Assembly (NCBI GenBank): GCA_000437675.1
Contig: FR901771.1
Location: 1-18,159, forward strand
Length of the DNA stretch: 18,159 nucleotides
From: Prevotella sp. CAG:891
GTDB lineage: Bacteria; Bacteroidota; Bacteroidia; Bacteroidales; Bacteroidaceae
Direction of reading: 5' to 3'
A model generated the notes under the pieces. The model had not been told where the DNA came from. It saw only the letters and a program-made list of their open reading frames with translations, and ran no database searches. The position numbers were made by a program, and so were the translations under genes. Positions 1 to 7,756 of the stretch are shown here, piece by piece; position 1 is the stretch's first letter; every line of letters starts with the position of its first letter.

Positions 1-296
1 TCTTCCTGCTGCGGAGTAGTTTCCTCCTTTTGCTGCGGTATGGTTTCCTCCTGCTGCGGCACTACGGTGTCGGTAGGCAGAACGGTGTCAGCCAATGAAT
101 AGAACGCTTCAGTTTGCGTTTCGGTTTGTTCCGTTTCCGTTTTTTCGGGCAGTACGGTGTCCTTAGGTACAACGGTGTCAGAAACTTCCGTGTTTACCAA
201 ACCGCGAGAACTGAAGGCGGTGGTTCCGGCAAAGGCTGCGCTACTCACTGTGAGAACTCCCATGGCCATTACGGCGTAAACTGAAAACTTTTTCAT
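1..296 (-). CDS. Secreted Thr/Pro/Glu-rich protein of unknown function (C-terminus beyond the window)
   Basis: This frame is open from an ATG at 294-296 to the left edge, giving 98 codons without a stop. The N-terminus, MKKFSVYAVMAMGVLTVSSA followed by AFA, is a typical signal peptide with a probable cut after AFA near residue 23, so the protein is exported. The mature part is low in complexity: DTVVP, DTVLP, DTVLP and DTVVP recur, separated by Glu/Thr/Gln-rich stretches and by PQQ(E/K)E repeats near the window edge. That looks like a flexible linker or stalk before a domain I cannot see. I recognise no family. There is no Shine-Dalgarno sequence, as is usual for this phylum. The repeats could vary in number between strains. 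Confidence 0.7.
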   Translation of the reverse strand, partial: MKKFSVYAVMAMGVLTVSSAAFAGTTAFSSRGLVNTEVSDTVVPKDTVLPEKTETEQTETQTEAFYSLADTVLPTDTVVPQQEETIPQQKEETTPQQE

Positions 297-624
297 AATC
301 GTATTGTTTTTTGTTATTGTTTTGTTGTTTCTGCCCTATTAAAGCGCAAAGCGTGTGCCAAAATGAAGTGAAGAGGCTGAAATCGTTGATAATCAATAAA
401 AACGAGTTTGGCACGATTGCTGGCATGGGTGTGGAATTTGGGGAGTGGGGTGTGGAATGTGTGGAATTTTACTACAAACCAATGTGGCCAGTGTTACTGA
501 CGGATTATGTATTCGGACACAAAAAAGTGTTTCAGTATGATGTTACGAAGATGTACGTTCATACTGAAACACTTACTTAGGAGCAATGGTCAGCCAATAT
601 TGGCACTATTGCGTGGTGTAAGAG
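297..624. other. Intergenic region between the secreted protein and icd
   Basis: I see no supported gene in these 328 bp. The region holds the icd terminator (521-574) and, nearer the icd stop, the 12-bp perfect palindrome GCCAATATTGGC at 593-604. An 89-codon plus-strand frame crosses both the upstream leader and the terminator hairpin, has no recognisable protein character, and is not called. Confidence 0.6.
521..574 (-). terminator. Rho-independent terminator of icd
   Basis: AAGTGTTTCAGTATGA (525-540) and its exact reverse complement (559-574) form a perfect 16-bp stem with an 18-nt loop. Read on the minus strand, the descending arm runs straight into a run of T (521-526 are A on plus). 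The hairpin starts about 50 bp past the icd stop codon, the expected place for its terminator. On the plus strand no T-run follows, so it looks directional. Confidence 0.85.
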
Positions 625-1833
625 TTAGGCGATGCGCTGTTCCAAGTGTTGGCGAATGGCTTTCAGGAAGTCGGCAGAGTTGACGGCTTTCGGTTCGATG
701 CCTTCCATCAAATTGACGAGGTCCTTGGTAACAATGCCTTCGTTCAGGGTGTCGAAGCAAGCAGCTTCAAGCTGTTCGCCGAAGCGGGTGAGTTCGGGCA
801 GATTGTCCAATTCGCCGCGTTTGCGGAATGCACCCGACCATGCAAAGATGGTGGCCATGGGGTTGGTCGACGTTTCCTCGCCTTTCAAATACTTGTAATA
901 ATGGCGCGTTACGGTGCCGTGGGCAGCCTCGTATTCGTAGTTGCCGTCGGGCGAAACGAGTACGGAAGTCATCATGGCCAGCGAACCGAAGGCCGTGGAA
1001 ACCATGTCGCTCATGACGTCGCCATCGTAGTTCTTACAAGCCCAGATGAAACCACCGTTGCTGCGGATTACGCGGGCTACTGCATCGTCAATCAGCGTGT
1101 AGAAATACGTCAAGCCCAGGCGTTCGAAGTCGTCCTTGTACTCGGCATACACTTCGTCGAAAATTTCGCGGAAGCGAGCATCGTATTTCTTTGAAATGGT
1201 GTCTTTGGTCGAGAACCAAAGGTCTTCCTTCATGTCGATGGCAAACTTGAAGCACGAGTGGGCAAAGGAGCGGATGGACTTGTCGGTGTTATGCATACCC
1301 TGCAACACGCCGGGGCCCTTGAATTCATGAATCACGATTTCTTCGTGTTTACCGCTTTTGGTGTCGTAAACCAATCGAGCCGTACCCTCTTCCTCGGTGC
1401 GGATTTCTACACTTTTATACACATCACCGTAAGCATGACGAGCAATGGTAATGGGTTTCTGCCAGTTGCGCACAGCCGGTTTGATGGTCGGCAGGGTGAT
1501 AGGGGTGCGGAATACCGTTCCGTCGAGAATGGAGCGGATGGTGCCGTTGGGGCTCTTCCACATTTGGTGCAGTTCGTACTCCGTCATGCGCTGAGCATTC
1601 GGCGTAATGGTGGCGCACTTCACGGCAACGCCATATTTCTTGGTGGCTTCGGCAGCTTCGACGGTGATTTTGTCACCCGTTTCATCGCGGTGCTTCAATC
1701 CTAAATCGTAGTATTCGGTTTTCAGATCGACAAAGGGCAGAATGAGTTCGTCCTTAATCATCTTCCACAATATGCGAGTCATTTCGTCGCCGTCCATTTC
1801 AACAAGCGGCGTAGTCATTTTAATTTTTTCCAT
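625..1833 (-). CDS. icd: NADP-dependent isocitrate dehydrogenase, eukaryote-type dimeric class
   Basis: Cytoplasmic enzyme for oxidative decarboxylation of isocitrate to 2-oxoglutarate with NADP+, supplying carbon for glutamate synthesis. The 402-residue length and sequence fit the IDH1/IDH2-like class rather than the E. coli Icd class. Visible motifs are the substrate loop KSPNGTIR (93-100), the HAYGD tyrosine region (133-137), the catalytic-lysine segment STKDTISKKYDARF (about 208-221), metal-binding aspartates in YDGDVMSD (D272 and D276), AHGTVTRHY (304-312) where the Arg-His pair favours NADP, and STNPMATIFAW (322-332). An in-frame Met at residue 6 is an alternative start. It lies 184 bp downstream of the aconitase-family gene on the same strand but behind a hairpin, so it may have its own promoter; I found no clear -7 motif. 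A matched terminator follows. No defects seen. Confidence 0.95.
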   Translation of the reverse strand: MEKIKMTTPLVEMDGDEMTRILWKMIKDELILPFVDLKTEYYDLGLKHRDETGDKITVEAAEATKKYGVAVKCATITPNAQRMTEYELHQMWKSPNGTIRSILDGTVFRTPITLPTIKPAVRNWQKPITIARHAYGDVYKSVEIRTEEEGTARLVYDTKSGKHEEIVIHEFKGPGVLQGMHNTDKSIRSFAHSCFKFAIDMKEDLWFSTKDTISKKYDARFREIFDEVYAEYKDDFERLGLTYFYTLIDDAVARVIRSNGGFIWACKNYDGDVMSDMVSTAFGSLAMMTSVLVSPDGNYEYEAAHGTVTRHYYKYLKGEETSTNPMATIFAWSGAFRKRGELDNLPELTRFGEQLEAACFDTLNEGIVTKDLVNLMEGIEPKAVNSADFLKAIRQHLEQRIA

Positions 1834-1930
1834 GGTAAAAAACTGGCGCCTCGTCCCTTATCGAATGAATAACAGGGATTTTAGAGGACATTTAAAAGGT
1901 GAATAATAAGTGGAAAAATGAAAGAATGTA

Positions 1931-1961
1931 CAGTGCCCGGTATGTGGACACCCGGGCACTG
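1931..1961 (-). terminator. Hairpin terminator after the aconitase-family gene
   Basis: CAGTGCCCGG (1931-1940) pairs perfectly with CCGGGCACTG (1952-1961) over an 11-nt loop. It lies between the aconitase-family stop (2018) and the icd start (1833). On the minus strand the stem is followed by a U-rich but interrupted stretch, so termination may be partial and let some transcription reach icd. On plus the nearest T-run (about 1973-1978) is more than 10 nt beyond the stem. Confidence 0.6.
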
Positions 1962-2017
1962 CACGGGTTGCGTTTTTTAAGTTTTTATCCTTAAATTCAA
2001 AAAGCGTTGATTTCTGT

Positions 2018-4270
2018 TTATTTCGGTAAAGCCTTGCGGTAGTAGTTCATCAGGCAACCTTCGACAAGGATTTCGCGCTCGGCCTGCGTGAGATTGGCAA
2101 AGTGCAACTTGATGTCGGTGATACCTTGAGATGAAATGACCTTGGCGTCGATTTCCTCCTTGCCATCGAGCATAGCCTGACGAATGCCGGGAACAAATAC
2201 ATAGTCGCCCGGTTCGTAGTTGAACGGAGTTTCGGCATCAATCGTGTAAGGCACAATGCCCCAGTTGATGCAGTTGCTGCGGTATCGCTTGGTGGCGTAT
2301 TCGTAGCAAATGTTAGCATCACCGCCCAGCACCTTCTGACAGCTGGCAGCCTGTTCGCGAGCAGAACCGTCGCCCGGACGGTTGGCAAATACGCAAGAGC
2401 CTAACGAAGTGTTTTCCGTTGTGGCACCAACCTGATTGAGCACCTTCTGTATAGGTTCGGGACATTTGCCGGCACGGCAGTCCAAATCGTCCTGATGTAT
2501 GCGTTTGCTGTGGCCCACGTATTCAGGCACACGACGCGAAAGGGCAAATTCCGAGAGTTTCAGCGGATTAGAGCGGTAGCTCGACGTTTCGCCCGAAGGA
2601 ATGAGTTCGTCGGTCGTGGTGACGGGGTCGTGGATAACGGCAGCGAGTTCAAGCAGCTGGTTGTCCTTCATGGCAAACATTTCGGGCCAGTCCTTGATGT
2701 TCGGTCCGTAGCGCAGTTCCTCTTCAGGATTGGCATGTCCATAACCGTAGAACACACGGCGGTCGTAGATGCGAGCGTCGAATTCGTAAGGCTTATGTTC
2801 ATCGGTGTATGCCACATCCGTAGCCGCTGTAATCACACCGCCATTGGCCGCAGTAGCAGCAATGGAGCGAGCGTCCATCAAGGCAACGAGCGAAATCTGT
2901 CCCTGTCCGGGTTTCGAACCCTCGCGGTTCGGGAAGTTGCGCGTGGTGTGTCGGATGCTCAGTCCGTTGTTGGCCGGCACGTCGCCCGCACCGAAGCATG
3001 GGCCACAGAAGGCAGGTTTGATAACAGCACCGGCTTCGAGCAATTCCTCGTTGATGCCGCTGCGCGTCGTAGCAATCGAAACAGGTACAGACTGCGGGAA
3101 TACCGAGAGGCTGAAATAGTCGTTGCCCGTCGATTTACCCTTGAGGATAGCAGCAGCCTGGCTCAAGTTGTCGTAAGTACCGCCCGAACAGCCGGCAATG
3201 ATGCCCTGGTCGGCCTGTACCTTACCGTTGTGTATTTTGCTGATCAAATCCACCTGCACTTTGTCGCCGTAGCGTTTGCGGGTATCTTCCTCCACCTCGC
3301 GCAAAATGCGTTCGGGGTCTGCCTGCAATTCGTGAATGGTGTAGGCATTCGAGGGGTGATAGGGCAGAGCAATCATACATTCCTGCTGACTGAGGTCGAT
3401 GCGAATCATACCATCGTAGTAGGCCGTGGCACCCGGTTTCAGTTCGCGGAAATCCTCGGGCCGACGGTGTATTTCGTAATGGTGTTTCACCTCCTCGTCG
3501 GTAATCCAAATACTGCTCAGGCAAGTGGTTTCGGTAGTCATGATGTCGATACCGTTGCGAAAGTCAATCGGCAGGTTCTTCACGCCCGGTCCGGCAAATT
3601 CAAGCACTTTGTTCTTGACAAAGCCATTGTCGAACACCGCCTTTACCATAGAAATGGCCACATCGTGCGGACCAACACCGCGCTTGGGTGCCCCTTCGAG
3701 CCATACCAGCACCACTTCGGGCGCATTGATGTCCCAAGTGTTGTGCAGCAATTGCTTCACAAGTTCGCCACCACCTTCGCCAACGCCCATATTGCCTAAT
3801 GAGCCGTAGCGCGTGTGTGAGTCGGAACCTAAAATCATATTACCGCATTTCACCATAGCTTCGCGAGCATACTGGTGAATCACGGCCATGTTCGTCGGCA
3901 CGTAAATGCCGCCGTATTTTTTTGCTGCCGAAAGTCCGAAAACGTGGTCGTCTTCGTTGATGGTACCACCTACTGCACAGAGTGAATTATGGCAGTTGGT
4001 CATGGCGTATGGCAGTGGGAATTTTTCAAGTCCTGAAGCGCGCGCCGTTTGGATAATGCCTACATAGGTAATGTCGTGGCTCATCATGGCGTCGAAGCGG
4101 ATGCGCATTTTTTTACCTTTTGCACCATCGACATCGTGCTGACGCAGAATCTGGTAAGTAATGGTGTTTTCGCGGGCTTCATCAGCGCAGGGCATACCCT
4201 GTGCATCGGTGCGGATTTCAGTGCCGTTAAGCAGATAAACGCCTTGGTTAATCAGTTCTATCATAATCAA
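2018..4270 (-). CDS. Aconitase-family hydratase (probable aconitate hydratase; resembles the YbhJ-type branch)
   Basis: A 750-residue [4Fe-4S] hydro-lyase that probably interconverts citrate and isocitrate, placing it between citrate lyase and Icd. The three cluster cysteines are all present: C361 in IAGCSGG, and C422 and C425 in FCGPCFG. GSDSHTR (148-154) carries the active-site His region, and GSAREQAA (from 635) matches the catalytic Ser/Arg motif of the swivelling C-terminal domain. Length and opening residues (NQGVYLLNGTEI) remind me of the E. coli YbhJ 'putative hydratase' group (about 753 residues) more than of the classical mitochondrial-like aconitase reported in Bacteroides. The exact substrate is therefore inferred from context with icd and cit genes. 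Met1 and Met3 are both possible starts. The gene begins 106 bp after the citC-citG stop with no promoter I can recognise, so read-through from the cit operon is plausible. Confidence 0.85.
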   Translation of the reverse strand: MIMIELINQGVYLLNGTEIRTDAQGMPCADEARENTITYQILRQHDVDGAKGKKMRIRFDAMMSHDITYVGIIQTARASGLEKFPLPYAMTNCHNSLCAVGGTINEDDHVFGLSAAKKYGGIYVPTNMAVIHQYAREAMVKCGNMILGSDSHTRYGSLGNMGVGEGGGELVKQLLHNTWDINAPEVVLVWLEGAPKRGVGPHDVAISMVKAVFDNGFVKNKVLEFAGPGVKNLPIDFRNGIDIMTTETTCLSSIWITDEEVKHHYEIHRRPEDFRELKPGATAYYDGMIRIDLSQQECMIALPYHPSNAYTIHELQADPERILREVEEDTRKRYGDKVQVDLISKIHNGKVQADQGIIAGCSGGTYDNLSQAAAILKGKSTGNDYFSLSVFPQSVPVSIATTRSGINEELLEAGAVIKPAFCGPCFGAGDVPANNGLSIRHTTRNFPNREGSKPGQGQISLVALMDARSIAATAANGGVITAATDVAYTDEHKPYEFDARIYDRRVFYGYGHANPEEELRYGPNIKDWPEMFAMKDNQLLELAAVIHDPVTTTDELIPSGETSSYRSNPLKLSEFALSRRVPEYVGHSKRIHQDDLDCRAGKCPEPIQKVLNQVGATTENTSLGSCVFANRPGDGSAREQAASCQKVLGGDANICYEYATKRYRSNCINWGIVPYTIDAETPFNYEPGDYVFVPGIRQAMLDGKEEIDAKVISSQGITDIKLHFANLTQAEREILVEGCLMNYYRKALPK

Positions 4271-4376
4271 AACTGGTTTTAGATGGTTAGTCCGTTTGCT
4301 GTGGAAAACTTCGTTGCTTCAGGCAATCAGGCAAGTTTTCAAAGCAAGTGGCGATTAAGGTTATGTTTTTCGAAGA

Positions 4377-6176
4377 TTATTCCGTACAGACAGCCGCAAT
4401 AAAAAGCGTAAGTGCCAACATGTCGGCTGCTCCGCCGGGCGAAATGTTTTGTTCTATATAAATACGGTCAAGTTGTTCTAATTGATTGAGCGTGAAATTT
4501 TCAAGCAGGTGTTTGGCTTCGGATTTAACTTCTGCAGCACGCCGGTTGCCCACTCGGTGCAATACGTTTGTATCGACTAACGTCGACATGATGTAAAGCA
4601 ACAGTCGGTAGAGCGCATCGGGAGTGTGCTGCTGTTGTTTCCAAAAAGGAAGCCATTGGTTAAATAGCTGCGCATAGCCGGTTCGAGCATTGTCTAACGC
4701 ACCAGGCACTCCGTATTGGCGATGTATGGTTGCTCCGTGGGTATCGGCCGGACGCGTAAAACAAGCGGCAAGGCGAGCTATGGTATTTTGTAAATGCTCA
4801 GTATTGAGCGGTAGCTTCGTGGTGTGCAGGTGTACTGCAGCTGCCAGCGTAAGTCCCATGGCAAATAGTGCCCCTTTGTGGGTGTTCACTCCCCGAGTGG
4901 CTTTCAGCATTTGCTGTTCGCCTTCGCGGCCGATGGCGGCCAACTGCGTGCAGTCGGGCAGTGTCGGAGTGTGTGAAGCTACTTCGGCAATTCGGCAGAA
5001 TGACTGACCGAGCGCACAGATGCTGCTTCGCATCAAGGCATAGTCCATGTCAGAATGTGCTCCGCTGTTGTGCCTATCCACCAGTCCGGGTTTCGGGGTA
5101 AGGTCAAGTTCGGCCTGTAAGGCAGCAGTGGCAGCTTTGCTCCAAATGAAAGGAACACTTTCGGGAGCGGCCCAATCAAGGGCTTGCAGCAGTTTTCCGC
5201 CGGTCAGTGCCTTACGCAAACGGGAGGCAGAAATGCAGTTATCCTCAGCAGCCTGTTTGCAGCGCGGAATTTCGATTACTTCGATACCCTGTGTCGGTAG
5301 TAGGCGGTGCATTCCCTCGTTGTAGGCAGCGGTCAGTTCGTCGTCGGGTTCGGAACCCACAAAGCGTTTGCTCACTTTCAGCGCCGGAGCCAGATGTTCG
5401 GCGAAAAGGTTTAAGTCCAACTCGATGTGCGTGGCAGAAACAGCCGACTTTTCCTTGATGAAATACGAGGGAAAGGTAGCTGCCGAAACAGAGTAGATGC
5501 TCCCCTCGACCAAGGTGACGTTGTTCATTGTCTGCACAGCCTTTTCCAATATTTCATGGCGTTCGGCATAGCTGAACAAGTTGTGCGGATTGTCGGCAAC
5601 GAGGATGATAAAGAGGTGGTCCACCTGTTCGCGAGCCCGATTTATCAGGTATAGATGTCCGCGAGTCAGCGGGTTCGCATTCATGACAATGGCGCCACAC
5701 ACACCGCCGCGTTGCAGCGACGTCAGGTAATCGACATAGCGTTTGAGCGCGCGTCGGTCGTGTTCCAGCATAATGGCTCGTTGGGCTTGTGCCACCAGGT
5801 GAAATCCCATGCTTATGAACAGTGCCTTGTTTTCGGGTTTGGTAAATACGGTGACATTGCTTAGCCCGGCTTGCGAAGCGCGAGTTAGCAGCAAGGTTAC
5901 TATTTTACCGGCCAAATTCAAACTGCGCGCAGCCGGAGAAACTGCCACACACTGAATGGTACTTCCACCCAATCCGCCACAAGCCAGCAACTCGTCAGTT
6001 TCTTCGTCGTACATACCAATGAGGTAGTTGAGTGGTGGCCGGTTGAGTTCGTTGTCTGTCAATAAGTGGTCAACCTGTTTCAGAAAGTAAGTGGAGTTCA
6101 GCGGAATTTCGCGCCACACGATGGGGTGCATTTCGCCATTCGGCAGGGTCAGCAGGCAATCAGTCACAGTAAGCAT
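4377..6176 (-). CDS. citC/citG: CitC-CitG fusion: citrate lyase ligase plus triphosphoribosyl-dephospho-CoA synthase
   Basis: One 599-residue frame holds two citrate lyase maturation enzymes. Residues 1-140 are the GNAT-like N-terminal part of CitC (LLACGGLGGSTIQCVAVS), and about 158-340 the nucleotidyltransferase part, with MNANPLTRGH (165-174) and ISASRLRK (315-322). CitC acetylates the prosthetic group of the acyl carrier protein using ATP and acetate. From about 347 the protein becomes CitG, with TPKPGLVDRHNSGAH (360-374), GVNTHKGALF (429-438) and DTNVLHRVG; CitG makes the prosthetic-group precursor from ATP and dephospho-CoA. Both halves are near full length and the junction is in frame with no stop, so this looks like a true fusion. 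It overlaps the 3' end of citX by 17 bp, consistent with coupled translation. CitX-CitG fusions are known in other bacteria; a CitC-CitG order is less familiar to me. Confidence 0.92.
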   Translation of the reverse strand: MLTVTDCLLTLPNGEMHPIVWREIPLNSTYFLKQVDHLLTDNELNRPPLNYLIGMYDEETDELLACGGLGGSTIQCVAVSPAARSLNLAGKIVTLLLTRASQAGLSNVTVFTKPENKALFISMGFHLVAQAQRAIMLEHDRRALKRYVDYLTSLQRGGVCGAIVMNANPLTRGHLYLINRAREQVDHLFIILVADNPHNLFSYAERHEILEKAVQTMNNVTLVEGSIYSVSAATFPSYFIKEKSAVSATHIELDLNLFAEHLAPALKVSKRFVGSEPDDELTAAYNEGMHRLLPTQGIEVIEIPRCKQAAEDNCISASRLRKALTGGKLLQALDWAAPESVPFIWSKAATAALQAELDLTPKPGLVDRHNSGAHSDMDYALMRSSICALGQSFCRIAEVASHTPTLPDCTQLAAIGREGEQQMLKATRGVNTHKGALFAMGLTLAAAVHLHTTKLPLNTEHLQNTIARLAACFTRPADTHGATIHRQYGVPGALDNARTGYAQLFNQWLPFWKQQQHTPDALYRLLLYIMSTLVDTNVLHRVGNRRAAEVKSEAKHLLENFTLNQLEQLDRIYIEQNISPGGAADMLALTLFIAAVCTE

Positions 6177-6666
6177 CCGTCATACGTTTGATGTGTTCCA
6201 GAATTTCGGCATAGGTATGCGTGCGGTTACGCATGCAAAAGCGTGCTTCGTTTGAACAAAGCAAACAGCGACGAGCGGCAAAGCCCACTTCCTGTCTGCT
6301 CACCGGAATGCCATCAGGAGCAATCACGTCTAAATCAAACAAGCGGCCCAAGGGATGTTTTTCTTCCAGTTCTACCATTTTCAGTTTCACCGTTTTCAGT
6401 TCGCCCCTCACCGTCCAATAGGCTTCGAAGCCCGTAGGCAGGTCGTGTTGTTCGGCATGCTGAATGTCAGTGTGCAATGCCTGGGTCACAGCTTTAACGG
6501 CAGCACGTGCCACCTGGAGCGAAGTGTCGTTTCGCTTTTCGTTTCCCGGCAACACCACCGTCAGTACCACGAGCGTAGCGTCGGGGTGCGCTTTAAGCAA
6601 CTGGCGTTGTTTGCAGCAGCGGGCATCGCGTGCCGCAAGCATATCGTCGAGAGTAATGGCAGACAT
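6160..6666 (-). CDS. citX: CitX, apo-citrate lyase phosphoribosyl-dephospho-CoA transferase (holo-ACP synthase)
   Basis: Transfers the 2'-(5''-triphosphoribosyl)-3'-dephospho-CoA precursor made by CitG onto the serine of CitD. The 168-residue product shows the family core HPLGRLFDLDV (104-114), then a cysteine pair in RRCLLC (132-137) and another Cys at 144. The frame stays open upstream to 6753. I choose the ATG at 6664-6666 because homology to CitX begins there (SAITLDDMLAARDAR aligns with the usual N-terminus) and because the upstream 29 codons are the end of palindromic element C. It follows citF with that element in between and overlaps the citC-citG start, as expected for an operon member. 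Confidence 0.9.
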   Translation of the reverse strand: MSAITLDDMLAARDARCCKQRQLLKAHPDATLVVLTVVLPGNEKRNDTSLQVARAAVKAVTQALHTDIQHAEQHDLPTGFEAYWTVRGELKTVKLKMVELEEKHPLGRLFDLDVIAPDGIPVSRQEVGFAARRCLLCSNEARFCMRNRTHTYAEILEHIKRMTDAYCD

Positions 6667-6680
6667 AGTGTAGAAAAAGG

Positions 6681-6948
6681 TAAGCAGGTGTTGAAGTCGT
6701 CTAAACTTTTCTGACGAAGATTTGATTTGGAGATTTATCTCTTCTAAATTCAATCTTCACCTTTCTTTTTGGCCGTTTTTTGACCTTTCATCAGTCGTGT
6801 AGCTCGCTACACTCCTTCTTCAAGGCCCAAAACGCCTCAAAAATTAAAGGCATAATCTTGAATTCATAAAAGTTCAGACGACTTCGTTCAAAATTAGGTT
6901 TCTAATGCTATTGAAGTAATTGGACTTTAATTTGAGAACACCTGCTTA
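6681..6948. mobile_element. Element C: 268-bp palindromic MITE-like insertion inside the citrate lyase operon
   Basis: The ends are perfect 12-bp inverted repeats: TAAGCAGGTGTT (6681-6692) and AACACCTGCTTA (6937-6948). Directly inside the left end lies GAAGTCGTCTAAACTTTT, mirrored with one mismatch by a copy about 60 bp inside the right end, and further inner stretches also mirror each other. The centre (6792-6818) is a GTGTAGC / GCTACAC hairpin flanked by CAGTC and CTCCTTC. The same ends and core occur in elements A and B, so this is a diverged relative rather than a copy. There is no transposase inside. It separates citF from citX and would be transcribed as a large hairpin in the operon mRNA. 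The outermost TA could be a duplicated target site, as in IS630/mariner-type MITEs, but I cannot prove it. Confidence 0.7.
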
Positions 6949-6954
6949 ATTGTT

Positions 6955-7716
6955 TTAAGGTTCAGGTTCGATGATATTGTGAATTACGTCCATCACCGCG
7001 CCGTTGCGGTTCATCACCACACCCACCGTGCGGTCGCCGAAAGGCAGCGGTGCCGGTTGGCCGATGATGCTGAGTGCCTTGTCGCGCAGGGTTGTGATGT
7101 CAACGACGTTCAGCCCGGCCGAGCGAAGTTTTTCAGCCAATTCGGGGCGACGCGGATTCACGGCAATACCGTATTCGGTGATGATAACGTCGACACTGCT
7201 TCCCGGAGTGATGAGGGTGGTAACTTCGTCGACAATACACGGTATGCGGCCGCGCAACAGCGGACAAACAATGATTGAAAGTGCCGAGTCGGCAGCCGTG
7301 TCGGGATGGCCGCCAATGGCTCCGCGAATAATACCGTCGGAACCTACCAGCACGTTGACATTGAAATTAACGTCGGCTTCGAGCGCAGAAAGAATCACGA
7401 TGTCGAGGTAGTGAACCGCCGAACCGGGTTCGTCAGGACTGGCATATTCGCAAGCCGACACTTCCTGATGCATGGCATCGTTTTTAAGTGATTCGGCAGC
7501 CACTTTGTCGAACGATTGTACGTCAATGAGTCGTTCGATGAGTCCTTCTTCGTGCAGTTTCACCATGTGTGCCGTGATGCCGCCCAAGGCAAACGAAGCC
7601 TTGATGTTTTGTTCAACCATGGCATTACGCAAGTATTTCACCACAGCCAGTGAGGCACCGCCCGATCCGGTTTGTATGCTGAAGCCGGGCGTCAGATAGC
7701 CACTGAGTTCAATCAC
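6955..7716 (-). CDS. citF: CitF C-terminal half (citrate lyase alpha subunit, citrate:acetyl-ACP transferase), separate ORF
   Basis: This 253-residue frame matches the second half of CitF, from the segment VIELSGYLTPGFSIQTG onward: GGASLA, ALGGITAHMV, NVNVLVGSDG, GGHPDTA, PGSSVDVIITEYGIAVNP and a normal C-terminus. E. coli CitF (about 510 residues) has both halves in one chain. The ORF starts with GTG at 7714-7716, whose last two bases begin the TGA ending the upstream half, so it could be translated by reinitiation. No Shine-Dalgarno precedes it, and the first ATG in frame is about 30 codons inside conserved sequence. CitF belongs to the CoA-transferase superfamily, which has two related domains, and the break falls near the interdomain region, so two polypeptides might still assemble. 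Otherwise the gene is inactivated. No other damage is seen. Confidence 0.88.
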   Translation of the reverse strand: MIELSGYLTPGFSIQTGSGGASLAVVKYLRNAMVEQNIKASFALGGITAHMVKLHEEGLIERLIDVQSFDKVAAESLKNDAMHQEVSACEYASPDEPGSAVHYLDIVILSALEADVNFNVNVLVGSDGIIRGAIGGHPDTAADSALSIIVCPLLRGRIPCIVDEVTTLITPGSSVDVIITEYGIAVNPRRPELAEKLRSAGLNVVDITTLRDKALSIIGQPAPLPFGDRTVGVVMNRNGAVMDVIHNIIEPEP

Positions 7717-7756
7717 CTCGGCAGCAGATAGCCACTGTGTTCAATCACCTTGGCAG
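7693..7756. repeat. 32-bp tandem duplication that splits citF
   Basis: Units 7693-7724 and 7725-7756 are adjacent 32-bp direct repeats differing at two positions, giving GAACAC versus GAACTC and GCCAAG versus GCCGAG on the coding strand. Each encodes the CitF segment (K/V)VIE(H/L)SGYL. As 32 is not a multiple of three, the second unit shifts the frame and creates the TGA/GTG junction. Removing one unit would restore one frame of 516 codons plus stop, close to the normal CitF length. Confidence 0.95.

Noticed and set aside
411..425. Sigma-54-like TGGCACG...TTGC
   Set aside because: The spacing between the GG and GC elements is wrong for a -24/-12 promoter.
311..580. 89-codon plus-strand ORF left of icd
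   Set aside because: It crosses the icd terminator hairpin, has no family character and no clear promoter or coding signal.
2495..3799. 434-codon plus-strand ORF opposite the aconitase-family gene
   Set aside because: It is a shadow of a strongly conserved coding frame on the other strand; its sequence is His/Val/Phe-rich with no motif.
6667..6753. 29-codon N-terminal extension of citX
   Set aside because: These codons are mostly the end of element C. CitX homology starts at 6666.
7693..7756. citF duplication as a pure assembly artefact
   Set aside because: The two units differ at two bases, which repeat-collapse or duplication errors would not produce. Kept as real, pending read evidence.
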